A stretch of DNA of 64,000 bases from Eubacterium sp. (lineage in GTDB: Bacteria > Bacillota > Clostridia > Lachnospirales > Lachnospiraceae). Shown piece by piece: positions 1 through 8,785 of this stretch. A program made the translations under genes and the position numbers. Under the pieces are notes generated by a model. That model ran no database searches, was not told the DNA's origin, and worked only from the letters and a program-made list of their open reading frames with translations. The stretch covers positions 1 to 64,000 of the forward strand of contig JAILAR010000106.1 of NCBI GenBank assembly GCA_024681515.1. The letters run 5' to 3'. Position 1 is the stretch's first letter, and every line of letters begins with the position of its first letter.

Positions 1-1
1 C

Positions 2-778
2 CAGTATGTGGGACGCGAGCGGAAGGACTATGGATATAACTGTACAGGTTTTGTTGCGTCGGTTTTGTACTATGCCAACGGCGAAACCGAAGAGGATGCG
101 CTGGCGAAGATGAAGGAGTGCTTCCGTCCGCTGTCCCGGGGCGGAAGCTTCACGGATGGGACGGGATGGTATTACTATCTGGCGGAGAAACAAACCGAGC
201 CGGAGACCGGCAGGGCGAAGGTGTATTATTTGGGCGAAGCGCAGGATGCCGCTTCCATGCAACCGATGCTGGATGCGGCAGAGCGAAGCGGAAAGGTGAG
301 AGAAGGCTACATTCTGTTTTTCTGGCCTTCCACCGGCTGGGACTGTCATTTTGGGATCTATGCCGGTAAGACGGCGGAGGGGATCCATCAGATGTACCAT
401 GCCGCGGGCACGTATCACAGAGGGGTCAAAATGAATTCCTCCATCGATCTTACTGCAGTGACCTCGGAAGGTCCGTCCTACATGTATGTGATCCCGCTTC
501 CGGATACGGAGGGAGAGCACCCGATGGGCGAGCCGGGATGGCAGGTCCTGGACGGACAGAGAGTGCATTTTTATCCGGGCGGAAAGATGACTTTGGGGTG
601 GTACAAAGAGGATGATGTGTGGTATTATATGGATCCGGAGACCGGTGTACTGACGACAGGCTGGCGGGAGATCGGCGGAAATCGGTACTATTTCTGCAAA
701 GACGGTTCCATGGCTGAAAATTGTATGTATGGAGCATCAATCATCGATGAAAACGGGGTGTGTCAGGAGGTTAATTAA
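2..778 (+). CDS. Secreted NlpC/P60-like protein with C-terminal cell-wall-binding (choline-binding-like) repeats; 5' end outside window
   Basis: Frame is open upstream of the listed GTG at 8 (QYVGRERKDYGYNCTGFVASVLYY). Cys-containing NCTGF motif, C-terminal GWYKEDDVWYYMDPETGVLTTGWREIGGNRYYFCKDGSM repeats. Confidence 0.6.
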   Translation, partial: QYVGRERKDYGYNCTGFVASVLYYANGETEEDALAKMKECFRPLSRGGSFTDGTGWYYYLAEKQTEPETGRAKVYYLGEAQDAASMQPMLDAAERSGKVREGYILFFWPSTGWDCHFGIYAGKTAEGIHQMYHAAGTYHRGVKMNSSIDLTAVTSEGPSYMYVIPLPDTEGEHPMGEPGWQVLDGQRVHFYPGGKMTLGWYKEDDVWYYMDPETGVLTTGWREIGGNRYYFCKDGSMAENCMYGASIIDENGVCQEVN

Positions 779-804
779 AACCCCGCATCGAAATCAGTAA
801 AAGA

Positions 805-865
805 AAAAAGAGGGTGTTTGTCGGCCGCATGAAAATGCGCCAGACAGGACACCCTCTTTTTGGTT
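805..865. terminator. Rho-independent, probably bidirectional terminator between convergent genes
   Basis: AAAAGAGGGTGT ... ACACCCTCTTTT stem with nested CGCATgaaaATGCG and flanking A/T tracts. Confidence 0.75.
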
Positions 866-890
866 CGTGAAACTTTTACTCTTTGATCGG

Positions 891-1454
891 TTATTTGATC
901 TTCAGAGACTCCAGAACGGCCTTTGCCTCTGCACTGTCAAACTTGAAACCTGCGCAGGAGACACGAACCGGCTTGCCGTTTGCGGTTGCATACAGCTCAA
1001 AGCCGTATCCGCCCCAGCCGTCGCTGTACTCAAAACCTGTCCAGTCGATATCGCCGATCTTCCCGGAGACATCCTTCTGCTCGTTGGTGTAGGTCTTCTT
1101 GTTGTACTCATACTGATTCTTCATGGTCTCTTCCTTCTCCATCTTGAAATCGAAGTAGGAGAAGTCGGACTTCTTTACGGAGCAGTAGTGGGTATCGTTC
1201 TCATCGAAGGCATCACCCTTTCTGAACTTCCAGCCCTCAGGAATTCCGACGGTGTAATCGCCCCAGGTCTCGGTGGATGCGATGGTAACACCGGATGCAG
1301 CGGGTGCTGCTTCTGTCGGAGCTTCGGTTGCGACCGGCGTGGGATCTGCAGCCGGTGCAGAGGTCGTGCTTTCACTGCTTCCGCCGCAGGCTGCAAGGCT
1401 GAGGCACATGCAGGCAGCTGCCATGGCGATTGTAAGTTTTTTCTTCATGATCAT
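891..1454 (-). CDS. Small lipoprotein of unknown function
   Basis: Signal peptide with lipobox (MKKKLTIAMAAACMCLSLAACGGSS), Ser/Thr/Pro/Ala linker, compact C-terminal domain; antisense ORF is low-complexity. Confidence 0.8.
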   Translation of the reverse strand: MIMKKKLTIAMAAACMCLSLAACGGSSESTTSAPAADPTPVATEAPTEAAPAASGVTIASTETWGDYTVGIPEGWKFRKGDAFDENDTHYCSVKKSDFSYFDFKMEKEETMKNQYEYNKKTYTNEQKDVSGKIGDIDWTGFEYSDGWGGYGFELYATANGKPVRVSCAGFKFDSAEAKAVLESLKIK

Positions 1455-1793
1455 TTCCTCCCGGATTCTTTTGAGTCAGGCATATGGAGCCCGTGATTCG
1501 TTTGTGATCATCATGAGATGTTATTCAGGAAAAACGGTTCATGAACGATCAAAGGGGATCAGGAATCTCCGGCTGCCGACCGGATTTCAAGTCGCGATTA
1601 TACCCGTTTACGATAAAATGTCAAGCGTTACGGCAAATCTGTTGTGAAAATGCGCTTATCAGAGTGTTATTGACGCATTTTCTATGCATTTTTTTGACGG
1701 AAAGCGGCCTGTCATGGTATAATAAAGCGTTCGTGCTGCGCGAGACTGAAACTATGTGTAAGGCATATGGAAGGACGTGAGAGCACATAATCT

Positions 1794-1821
1794 TACGGAG
1801 CGGCGGAAGCCGCGAAGTATA
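1794..1821 (+). repeat. Short intergenic motif ACGGAGCG-[hairpin]-CGAAGT, copy 1
   Basis: TACGGAGCGGCGGAAGCCGCGAAGTATAAT; related copies at 16766 and 48500. Confidence 0.5.
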
Positions 1822-1837
1822 ATATAGGGGGTACCAA

Positions 1838-2983
1838 ATGAATAATGAGAATACGTCCGCCCTTTCGGCGGAGATCGCCTTTATCGGCTGTGCGGGGAGC
1901 GCTGCCGGCAAGGCCAGATTCAAGGATCGGTGTGCGACCTGCCGGGAGGCAGTGGACTCCGGTTTTGTACGGGGAGAGTGCAGGAGCGGCTGTGTGGGAG
2001 TCGGTTCCTGTATCCCGGTATGCAAGCAGAATGCGATCAAGATCATCGACGGGAAACTCGTGGTGGACCGGGATCTTTGTAACGGCTGCGGTGACTGCGC
2101 GGCGCCGGACGTCTGCCCGCAGGGACTGATCCGTATGATCCCGAGGGAAGCTACCAACTTCATTCCCTGCTCCAGCACGGAAGAAGAAGAGGATGTGGTA
2201 CGGGCTACCTGCGGCTACGGCTGCATTGCCTGCGGTGAATGCGAGCGGTCCTGTCCCCGCGGCGCGGTATCCATCGTGGATCATCACGCGGTCATCGATT
2301 ATACGAAATGCGCCGGCTGTGCGTCCTGCACGGTCCGCTGCAAGAAGAAGATCATCGTAGATACGCTCCATGATCTGACGATGCTGAAGGAGAAGGTGGC
2401 ATTTGTCCGCTGCTCCGGCGGGGCGAAGGCCTCTGCTGCATTTAAGGCACTGGGCATTCAGAGCTGTGAGGAAGCGGCAAAGCTGGATGCAAAATCCATG
2501 GGACTCTGTACCACCGGCTGCTGCGGTCAGGGAAGCTGTACGGCGGTCTGCCGCTATGACGCTATTCATATAGAAAACGGTACGGCAGTCGTGGATCCGG
2601 AGAAATGCGTGGGCTGCCGGGACTGCACCTACGCCTGCCCGAAGCATCTGATCACCATCGTTCCCTATCAGGGCATGAAGCTGGTTCCCTGTTCTTCAAC
2701 TGCTGATTATGAAGATAAACTGCAGGTCTGCGATTCCGCCTGCATCGGCTGCGGAGACTGTGTGGACAACTGCCCGAACGGTGCGATCTACATGGAAGAA
2801 CGCCATGCGGTGGTGGATCCCGAGATCTGCGAGAACTGCCACATGTGTCAGTATGTCTGCATGCGGAATGTGATCCGCGAGCAGAGCGTTCCGGATTATA
2901 TTTATCTGCAGCGTGAGGCCATGGCGAATGATTCGCTGGACGAAACGCCCGAAGCAGAAGGTGTGAAAGGAGGTGACCGCTGA
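1838..2983 (+). CDS. Polyferredoxin: tandemly duplicated RnfB-type Fe-S domain, no TM segment
   Basis: Multiple CxxCxxCxxxC motifs (CIACGECERSCP, CVGCRDCTYACP, CIGCGDCVDNCP...) and RnfB-like GCxGxGSCxxVC; N and C halves align. Stop/start overlap with PFOR gene. Confidence 0.8.
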   Translation: MNNENTSALSAEIAFIGCAGSAAGKARFKDRCATCREAVDSGFVRGECRSGCVGVGSCIPVCKQNAIKIIDGKLVVDRDLCNGCGDCAAPDVCPQGLIRMIPREATNFIPCSSTEEEEDVVRATCGYGCIACGECERSCPRGAVSIVDHHAVIDYTKCAGCASCTVRCKKKIIVDTLHDLTMLKEKVAFVRCSGGAKASAAFKALGIQSCEEAAKLDAKSMGLCTTGCCGQGSCTAVCRYDAIHIENGTAVVDPEKCVGCRDCTYACPKHLITIVPYQGMKLVPCSSTADYEDKLQVCDSACIGCGDCVDNCPNGAIYMEERHAVVDPEICENCHMCQYVCMRNVIREQSVPDYIYLQREAMANDSLDETPEAEGVKGGDR

Positions 2984-5900
2984 TGCGTGTAAGAAAGACA
3001 ATGGACGGAAATACGGCAGCGGCTCACGTAGCTTACGCCTTCTCTGAGGTTTCCGCGATCTATCCCATTACGCCGTCTTCCCCGATGGCGGAAAGCATGG
3101 ATGAATGGGCGGCCGGAGGCAGAAAGAATCTCTTCGGCGAAAAGGTAAAGATCATTGAAATGGAATCCGAGGGCGGTGCGGCAGGCGCGGTTCACGGCTC
3201 TATCACGGCAGGTGCCTATACGACCACATTTACGGCTTCCCAGGGACTTCTTCTGATGATCCCGAATATGTATAAGCTGGCGGGAGAGCAGACCCCTACG
3301 GTATTCCATGTGGCTGCCCGCGCCCTGGCGACCCATGCGCTCTCCATCTTCGGAGACCATTCGGATGTCATGGGCTGCCGCCAGACCGGCTTTGCCATGC
3401 TGTGTTCCAACAGCGTGCAGCAGGTCATGGATCTGGCAGCGGTAGCGCATCTGGCCACGATCGACGGAAAGCTTCCCATGATGCATTTCTTTGACGGCTT
3501 CCGTACCTCCCATGAGTATCAGAAGATCGAAGTCTGGGATTATGAGGATCTTCGGGAAATGGTGAACTGGGACGCAGTCCGCCGCTTCCGCGAGCATGCG
3601 CTGAATCCGGAGCACCCGCATTTGCTTGGCTCGGCGGAGCAGCCGGAGACCTTCTTCCAGCATCGGGAGGCCTGCAATCCGGCCTATAATGCCACTGTGG
3701 AAACTGTGGCAAAGTATATGGACATGGTGAACGCAAAGATCGGAACGGATTACAAACCGTTCAACTATTACGGTGCGCCTGACGCGACGGAGATCCTGGT
3801 AGCCATGGGCTCTGTCTGCGATGCGGCGGAAGAGGTCGTGGATTACCTGAACGCAAACGGACATAAGACCGGTATCGTGGAAGTGCATCTGTACCGGCCC
3901 TTCTCCGTAGACTATCTGACCCGGGTGCTGCCGGAGACCGTGCAGAAGATCGCGGTTCTGGACCGGACCAAGGAGCCGGGCGGCATCGGCGAGCCGCTGT
4001 TCCTGGACATCTGCTCCGCACTCCGCGGAACAAAATGGAAGGACTGCCTCATCGTCGGCGGACGCTACGGGCTTGGTTCCAAGGACGTACAGCCCGGAGA
4101 TATCCAGGCGGCATTCGAAAATCTTTGGAGCGATGCTCCGAAGCAGGAATTCACACTGTCCATCAACGATGATGTGACGCATCTGTCCCTGCCGGTCACC
4201 TCCAATCCGGATGTGGCACCTGCGGGAACAAAGGCGTGCAAATTCTGGGGATTGGGTGCGGACGGTACCGTCGGTGCCAACAAGAACTCCGTCAAGATCA
4301 TCGGCGATCATACCGACAAATACGTGCAGGCGTATTTCCAGTATGATTCCAAGAAGTCCGGCGGTGTGACCATCTCGCATCTCCGCTTCGGGGACAGCCC
4401 CATCAAGTCCACCTACTACGTAAAGCAGGCGGATTTCGTGGCATGCCACAACAGTGCCTATCTGACAAAATATAAAATGGTGCAGGACGTGAAGCCGGGC
4501 GGTTCCTTCCTGCTGAACTGTACCTGGACGGACGAGGAGCTGGAGCAGCATCTTCCGGCAGCGGTGAAGCGGTATATCGCGCAGAACAATGTGAAGTTCT
4601 ACACCTGTAACGCGGTGGAGATCGCAAAGAAGGTGGGCCTCGGTGCACGGCGGACCAACTCCGTATTGCAGGCGGCTTATTTCCAGATCGCACAGATCAT
4701 CGATATCAACAAAGCGGTGGGTTACATGAAGGACGCCATCGTGAAGACCTATTCCAAGAAGGGGCAGAATATCGTGGATATGAACTGCGCAGCAGTTGAC
4801 GGCGGCGTGGAGAGTGTTCATGAAGTGAAGGTACCCGAGGCGTGGAAGACGGTTGCTGATGATCCCGCACCGGCACCGCTGGCGGGCCGCGACAAGCTGC
4901 ACACCGACTATCTGAACAATATTCTGGTACCTACAAATACGCTGACCGGCGACAACTGTCCGGTATCGGCGTTCCTGGATACGGCGGACGGACTTCTGCC
5001 TTCCGGTACGGCCATGTACGAGAAACGCGGCATCGCCGCGGATCTTCCGCACTGGTGCTCCGGAAACTGTATGCAGTGCAACATGTGTGCTTATGTCTGC
5101 CCCCACGGCGTGATCCGTCCCTTCGTGCTGACCGCGGAGGAAGCAAAGGATTATCCGGATGCACAGCCCATGAAGGGAATGAAGGATATGTATTTTGTGC
5201 TGGGCTTCTCGGCAAAGGACTGCACGGGCTGCGGCTCCTGTGCGGAGGTGTGTCCGGCACGGAAGAAGGCTCTGGAGATGCAGGCCATGGATACGGATTT
5301 CATGGAAGCTGCCCAGGCAAAATATGACAAGTTGTTTGCTACGGTACATAACGAGGATCGCAGGATCCCGTTCGATAATTCAACCGTAAAAGGTTCCCAG
5401 TTCGCACAGCCGCTGATGGAATTCTCCGGCGCGTGCCCGGGCTGCGGCGAGTCGCCGTATGCAAAGCTTGTTACCCAGCTCTTCGGTGACCGGATGCTCT
5501 GTGCAAATGCTACCGGCTGCTCCATGATCTGGGGCTGCTCTGCACCTTCCACGCCGTACACGGTGAACAAGGAAGGCCGTGGGCCGGCATGGGCAAACTC
5601 CCTCTTTGAGGATAACGCGGAATTCGGTTACGGCATGGCGACTGCGGTAAACGCCCGTCGAAAGGAGTTGCAGACGGCGGTGGAGACACTTCGGACCCTG
5701 GCGGGGGATTCGCAGGGTGCGGCGGACGGCATGGTGACCGCGACCGAAAACTGGCTTCGTTTCATGAATGATGGCAAGGCATCCCGGATCGTGGGAAATG
5801 AGCTGCTGGAAAAATGTAAGGCACTTGTGGCTACAGAGGCCAAAGGCGTGGCCGCAGCGGAAATGAAGAAGAGCGCCGCATATATCGTGGAGCATGCGGA

Positions 5901-6588
5901 TTTGCTCAGCAAGCCTTCCGTCTGGATCTTCGGCGGTGACGGCTGGGCTTACGATATCGGTTACGGTGGACTGGATCATGTTCTGGCTTCCGGCGAGAAT
6001 GTGAATGTTCTGGTCTTTGATACGGAGGTTTATTCCAATACCGGCGGTCAGTCCTCCAAGGCGACCCCCATCGGTGCGGTGGCGAAGTTTGCCGCGGCCG
6101 GGAAGCAGGTGAAGAAGAAAGACCTGGCACAGATCGCCATGGCTTACGGATACATTTATGTGGCACAGATCGCCATGGGTGCAAACCCGGCGCAGACGCT
6201 GAAGGCACTCCGGGAGGCAGAGGCTTACGACGGCCCGTCCCTGATCATCGCCTATGCACCGTGCATTAACCACGGTGTCAAGGCAGGCATGAACCGGAGT
6301 ATGTTGGAGATGCGGAATGCGGTCCGTTCCGGTTACTGGAATCTGCTGCGCTATGACCCGCGTCTTGCAGAGAAGGGCCAGAACCCGCTGATGCTGGACA
6401 GCAGCCGCCCGACGGACAGTTACCGCGACTTCCTGATGGGAGAGGTTCGTTACAATTCCCTGAAACTTCGCTTCCCGGAGGAGGCGGAGACCCTCTTTAC
6501 CAAGGGCGAGGAATCTGCGAAGGAGCGGTATGAGTCGCTGCATATCAAGGCGATGGATTCAAAGGCGAAAGGAGGGGATGCGCAGTGA
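2983..6588 (+). CDS. nifJ: Pyruvate:ferredoxin (flavodoxin) oxidoreductase
   Basis: 1201 aa with YPITPSSPMAE start, two ferredoxin motifs (CMQCNMCAYVCP, CTGCGSCAEVCP), TPP-binding GDGWAYDIGYGGLDHV and EVYSNTGGQSSK. Confidence 0.97.
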   Translation: MRVRKTMDGNTAAAHVAYAFSEVSAIYPITPSSPMAESMDEWAAGGRKNLFGEKVKIIEMESEGGAAGAVHGSITAGAYTTTFTASQGLLLMIPNMYKLAGEQTPTVFHVAARALATHALSIFGDHSDVMGCRQTGFAMLCSNSVQQVMDLAAVAHLATIDGKLPMMHFFDGFRTSHEYQKIEVWDYEDLREMVNWDAVRRFREHALNPEHPHLLGSAEQPETFFQHREACNPAYNATVETVAKYMDMVNAKIGTDYKPFNYYGAPDATEILVAMGSVCDAAEEVVDYLNANGHKTGIVEVHLYRPFSVDYLTRVLPETVQKIAVLDRTKEPGGIGEPLFLDICSALRGTKWKDCLIVGGRYGLGSKDVQPGDIQAAFENLWSDAPKQEFTLSINDDVTHLSLPVTSNPDVAPAGTKACKFWGLGADGTVGANKNSVKIIGDHTDKYVQAYFQYDSKKSGGVTISHLRFGDSPIKSTYYVKQADFVACHNSAYLTKYKMVQDVKPGGSFLLNCTWTDEELEQHLPAAVKRYIAQNNVKFYTCNAVEIAKKVGLGARRTNSVLQAAYFQIAQIIDINKAVGYMKDAIVKTYSKKGQNIVDMNCAAVDGGVESVHEVKVPEAWKTVADDPAPAPLAGRDKLHTDYLNNILVPTNTLTGDNCPVSAFLDTADGLLPSGTAMYEKRGIAADLPHWCSGNCMQCNMCAYVCPHGVIRPFVLTAEEAKDYPDAQPMKGMKDMYFVLGFSAKDCTGCGSCAEVCPARKKALEMQAMDTDFMEAAQAKYDKLFATVHNEDRRIPFDNSTVKGSQFAQPLMEFSGACPGCGESPYAKLVTQLFGDRMLCANATGCSMIWGCSAPSTPYTVNKEGRGPAWANSLFEDNAEFGYGMATAVNARRKELQTAVETLRTLAGDSQGAADGMVTATENWLRFMNDGKASRIVGNELLEKCKALVATEAKGVAAAEMKKSAAYIVEHADLLSKPSVWIFGGDGWAYDIGYGGLDHVLASGENVNVLVFDTEVYSNTGGQSSKATPIGAVAKFAAAGKQVKKKDLAQIAMAYGYIYVAQIAMGANPAQTLKALREAEAYDGPSLIIAYAPCINHGVKAGMNRSMLEMRNAVRSGYWNLLRYDPRLAEKGQNPLMLDSSRPTDSYRDFLMGEVRYNSLKLRFPEEAETLFTKGEESAKERYESLHIKAMDSKAKGGDAQ

Positions 6589-8024
6589 TCAATCAAAGTA
6601 AAGTAAGAACAAAGATGCCTGAGCAGGACCCCTGTGTCCGCACCGGAAATTTCGATGAGGTGGCTACCGGTTATACCGAGGAAATGGCTGTCCGTGAGGC
6701 GCTTCGCTGTCTGAAATGCCGGGAGCATCCCTGTATGACCAGGGGCTGCCCGGTACATAACAACATTCCTGCATTTATCGAGAAGATCACGGAAGGTGCC
6801 TTCGAGGAGGCATATCAGATCCTGGCGGAGACCACATCCCTGCCCGCTGTCTGCGGGCGGGTATGCCCCCAGTATCTGCAGTGTGAAGGAAACTGTGTCC
6901 GCGGAGAGAAGGGCCGCCCGGTGGCCATCGGTGCCCTGGAACGGTTTGTGGCGGACTGGCACAGAAAGCATGCGGGATCTGCGGATGAGAAAGCTGCGGA
7001 GGCTGCAGCGGTAAAATCCGCAGGTACGATGGCAGATGCAGTGAATGCGGTTACGGAGTTTATGAGCGGCGCTGAGGCTGCAGAACATAAAGATAAACGG
7101 ATCGCGGTGATCGGTTCCGGACCGGCAGGTCTTACCTGTGCCGGCGAGCTGGCGAAAAAAGGGTACAGCGTCACACTCTTTGAAAAAGAGGAGATCGCCG
7201 GCGGCGTGCTGGCTTACGGAATCCCGAAGTTCCGGCTCCCTGCGGAGATCCTTGAACAGGAGCTCAGTAATCTGAAGGCGGTAGGTGTCAGCTTTGAAAC
7301 CGGGAAAACGCTGGGGAAGGACTTTACCTTAAATGATCTTTCGAACGAGGGGTATCGTGCGGTCTTTATCGGAAACGGCGCCGGGAAATCCCTCCGACTG
7401 GGGGTGCCGGGACAGGAGCTGACGGGAGTCGTGCCTGCGGCAGCATTTTTGTATGATGTAAACGTGAAGAAAGAGTATCCTGACGCTGAGCGGATCGCGG
7501 TGATCGGCGGCGGCAATGTTGCCATGGATGCCTGCCGTGCGGCTGTTCGCTGTCCGGCAGCGAAGAAGGTAACGGTGGTATATCGCCGCTCCGTGGCGGA
7601 GATGCCGGCGGATCCTGCGGAGCTGAAAGAAGCAGAGGCTGAAGGAGTCGAATTCCTGTATCTCACCGGTCCGGTGGAAGTTATCGGACAGGATGGAAAA
7701 GTGGCAGGTCTGAAATGTCAGAAGATGGTACTTACCGAGCCGGATGCCTCCGGCCGCAGAAAGCCGGTTCCGGTTCAGGACAGTGAATTCGTACTGGACG
7801 TGGACTGCATTATCGAAGCCATCGGGACGCAGAGTGACAATGCATGCGTGGACGGCGTTGAGACCACGGACCGCGGACTGATCGTGGTGGATGAGGAAAC
7901 ACTGGCTACTTCGAAGCCGGGTATTTATGCCGGCGGAGATACCGTCACCGGTCCGAAGACTGTGATCGCGGCTATGGGCGCCGGAAGAAAGGCCGCAGCC
8001 GCGATAGAAGCTTATCTGGGGTGA
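6585..8024 (+). CDS. gltA: NAD(P)-binding glutamate synthase small subunit-like oxidoreductase (GltA/NfnB family)
   Basis: N-terminal Fe-S region CLKCREHPCMTRGCPVHNNIPAFI, FAD motif IAVIGSGPAGLTCAGELAKKGYSVTLFE, second GGGNVAMDACR; GTG start overlaps the nifJ stop. Confidence 0.9.
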   Translation: MINQSKVRTKMPEQDPCVRTGNFDEVATGYTEEMAVREALRCLKCREHPCMTRGCPVHNNIPAFIEKITEGAFEEAYQILAETTSLPAVCGRVCPQYLQCEGNCVRGEKGRPVAIGALERFVADWHRKHAGSADEKAAEAAAVKSAGTMADAVNAVTEFMSGAEAAEHKDKRIAVIGSGPAGLTCAGELAKKGYSVTLFEKEEIAGGVLAYGIPKFRLPAEILEQELSNLKAVGVSFETGKTLGKDFTLNDLSNEGYRAVFIGNGAGKSLRLGVPGQELTGVVPAAAFLYDVNVKKEYPDAERIAVIGGGNVAMDACRAAVRCPAAKKVTVVYRRSVAEMPADPAELKEAEAEGVEFLYLTGPVEVIGQDGKVAGLKCQKMVLTEPDASGRRKPVPVQDSEFVLDVDCIIEAIGTQSDNACVDGVETTDRGLIVVDEETLATSKPGIYAGGDTVTGPKTVIAAMGAGRKAAAAIEAYLG

Positions 8025-8515
8025 GTGCTATGCATGATACGATTACAATGACCATTGGGAAACAGAAAAATATCGCGCTCATCGCGCATGACGGGAAGAA
8101 ACCGGAGCTGATCAAATGGTGCAAGGACAACGCGGATATCCTGAAACGGCATTTCCTGTGCGGGACCGGAACCACGGCCCGCATGATCGCGGATGCCACG
8201 GATCTTCCGGTGCGGGGATATAATTCCGGGCCCTTGGGCGGCGACCAGCAGATCGGAGCAAAGATCGTGGAGGGGCGGATCGATTTCGTGATCTTCTTCT
8301 CGGACCCCCTTACCGCGGCGCCCCATGATCCGGATGTAAAAGCTTTGATGCGGATCGCGCAGGTGTATGATATCCCGTTTGCCAACAACAAGGCAACGGC
8401 GGATTTTCTGCTCCATTCCACGTTGATGGATGAGGAGTATGATCATGAGATAGTCAACTTCAAGCAGAATATCGCCCACCGGGCGGAGACTCTTCCGAAG
8501 GAGACGGAGGAGTGA
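8021..8515 (+). CDS. mgsA: Methylglyoxal synthase
   Basis: IALIAHDGKKPELIKWC, GTGTTARMI, YNSGPLGGDQQIGAKI, FFSDPLTAAPHDPDVKAL; start overlaps previous stop (alternative ATG at 8030). Confidence 0.95.
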   Translation: MSAMHDTITMTIGKQKNIALIAHDGKKPELIKWCKDNADILKRHFLCGTGTTARMIADATDLPVRGYNSGPLGGDQQIGAKIVEGRIDFVIFFSDPLTAAPHDPDVKALMRIAQVYDIPFANNKATADFLLHSTLMDEEYDHEIVNFKQNIAHRAETLPKETEE

Positions 8516-8524
8516 TCCGAAAAG

Positions 8525-8563
8525 CCTGCTGCGGATGCTGAATCTTGCAGCAGGTTGTTTTTA
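8525..8563 (+). terminator. Rho-independent terminator after the nifJ-gltA-mgsA operon
   Basis: GCCTGCTGC ... GCAGCAGGttgtttttaaaa hairpin. Confidence 0.75.
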
Positions 8564-8701
8564 AAATGTTTTTGGTCGGATGGGCTATTGGGAGTGAATG
8601 CGAATATAAAGAAATGACTGGCTTGGAAACAGAGTATAACAAAATGAAAATGAAAAATAAAATAATTTATGCGAAAAACCAAATTCATTTTCAAATTTCT
8701 G

Positions 8702-8730
8702 TTGACAAACCTGCTTGATGCGTTTACAAT
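8702..8730 (+). promoter_or_regulatory. Sigma-A type promoter for ATPase/TOPRIM-like cassette
   Basis: TTGACA (8702-8707), 17-nt spacer, TACAAT (8725-8730), in AT-rich intergenic DNA 56 nt before the ATG. Confidence 0.7.
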
Positions 8731-8785
8731 TTGATACGGTTACACGGAATGTAGTATGGAACGTATTATGGAATAGAGGTGGAGA

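Noticed and set aside
867-1496. 209-aa plus-strand ORF over the lipoprotein gene
   Set aside because: Minus-strand product has a proper signal peptide and lipobox; plus ORF is Cys/Gly/Leu-rich shadow sequence.
2902-5349. 815-aa minus-strand ORF opposite nifJ
   Set aside because: Antisense shadow of a high-GC-third-position CDS; His/Arg/Leu-rich composition with no domain signal, while the plus strand is unambiguous PFOR.
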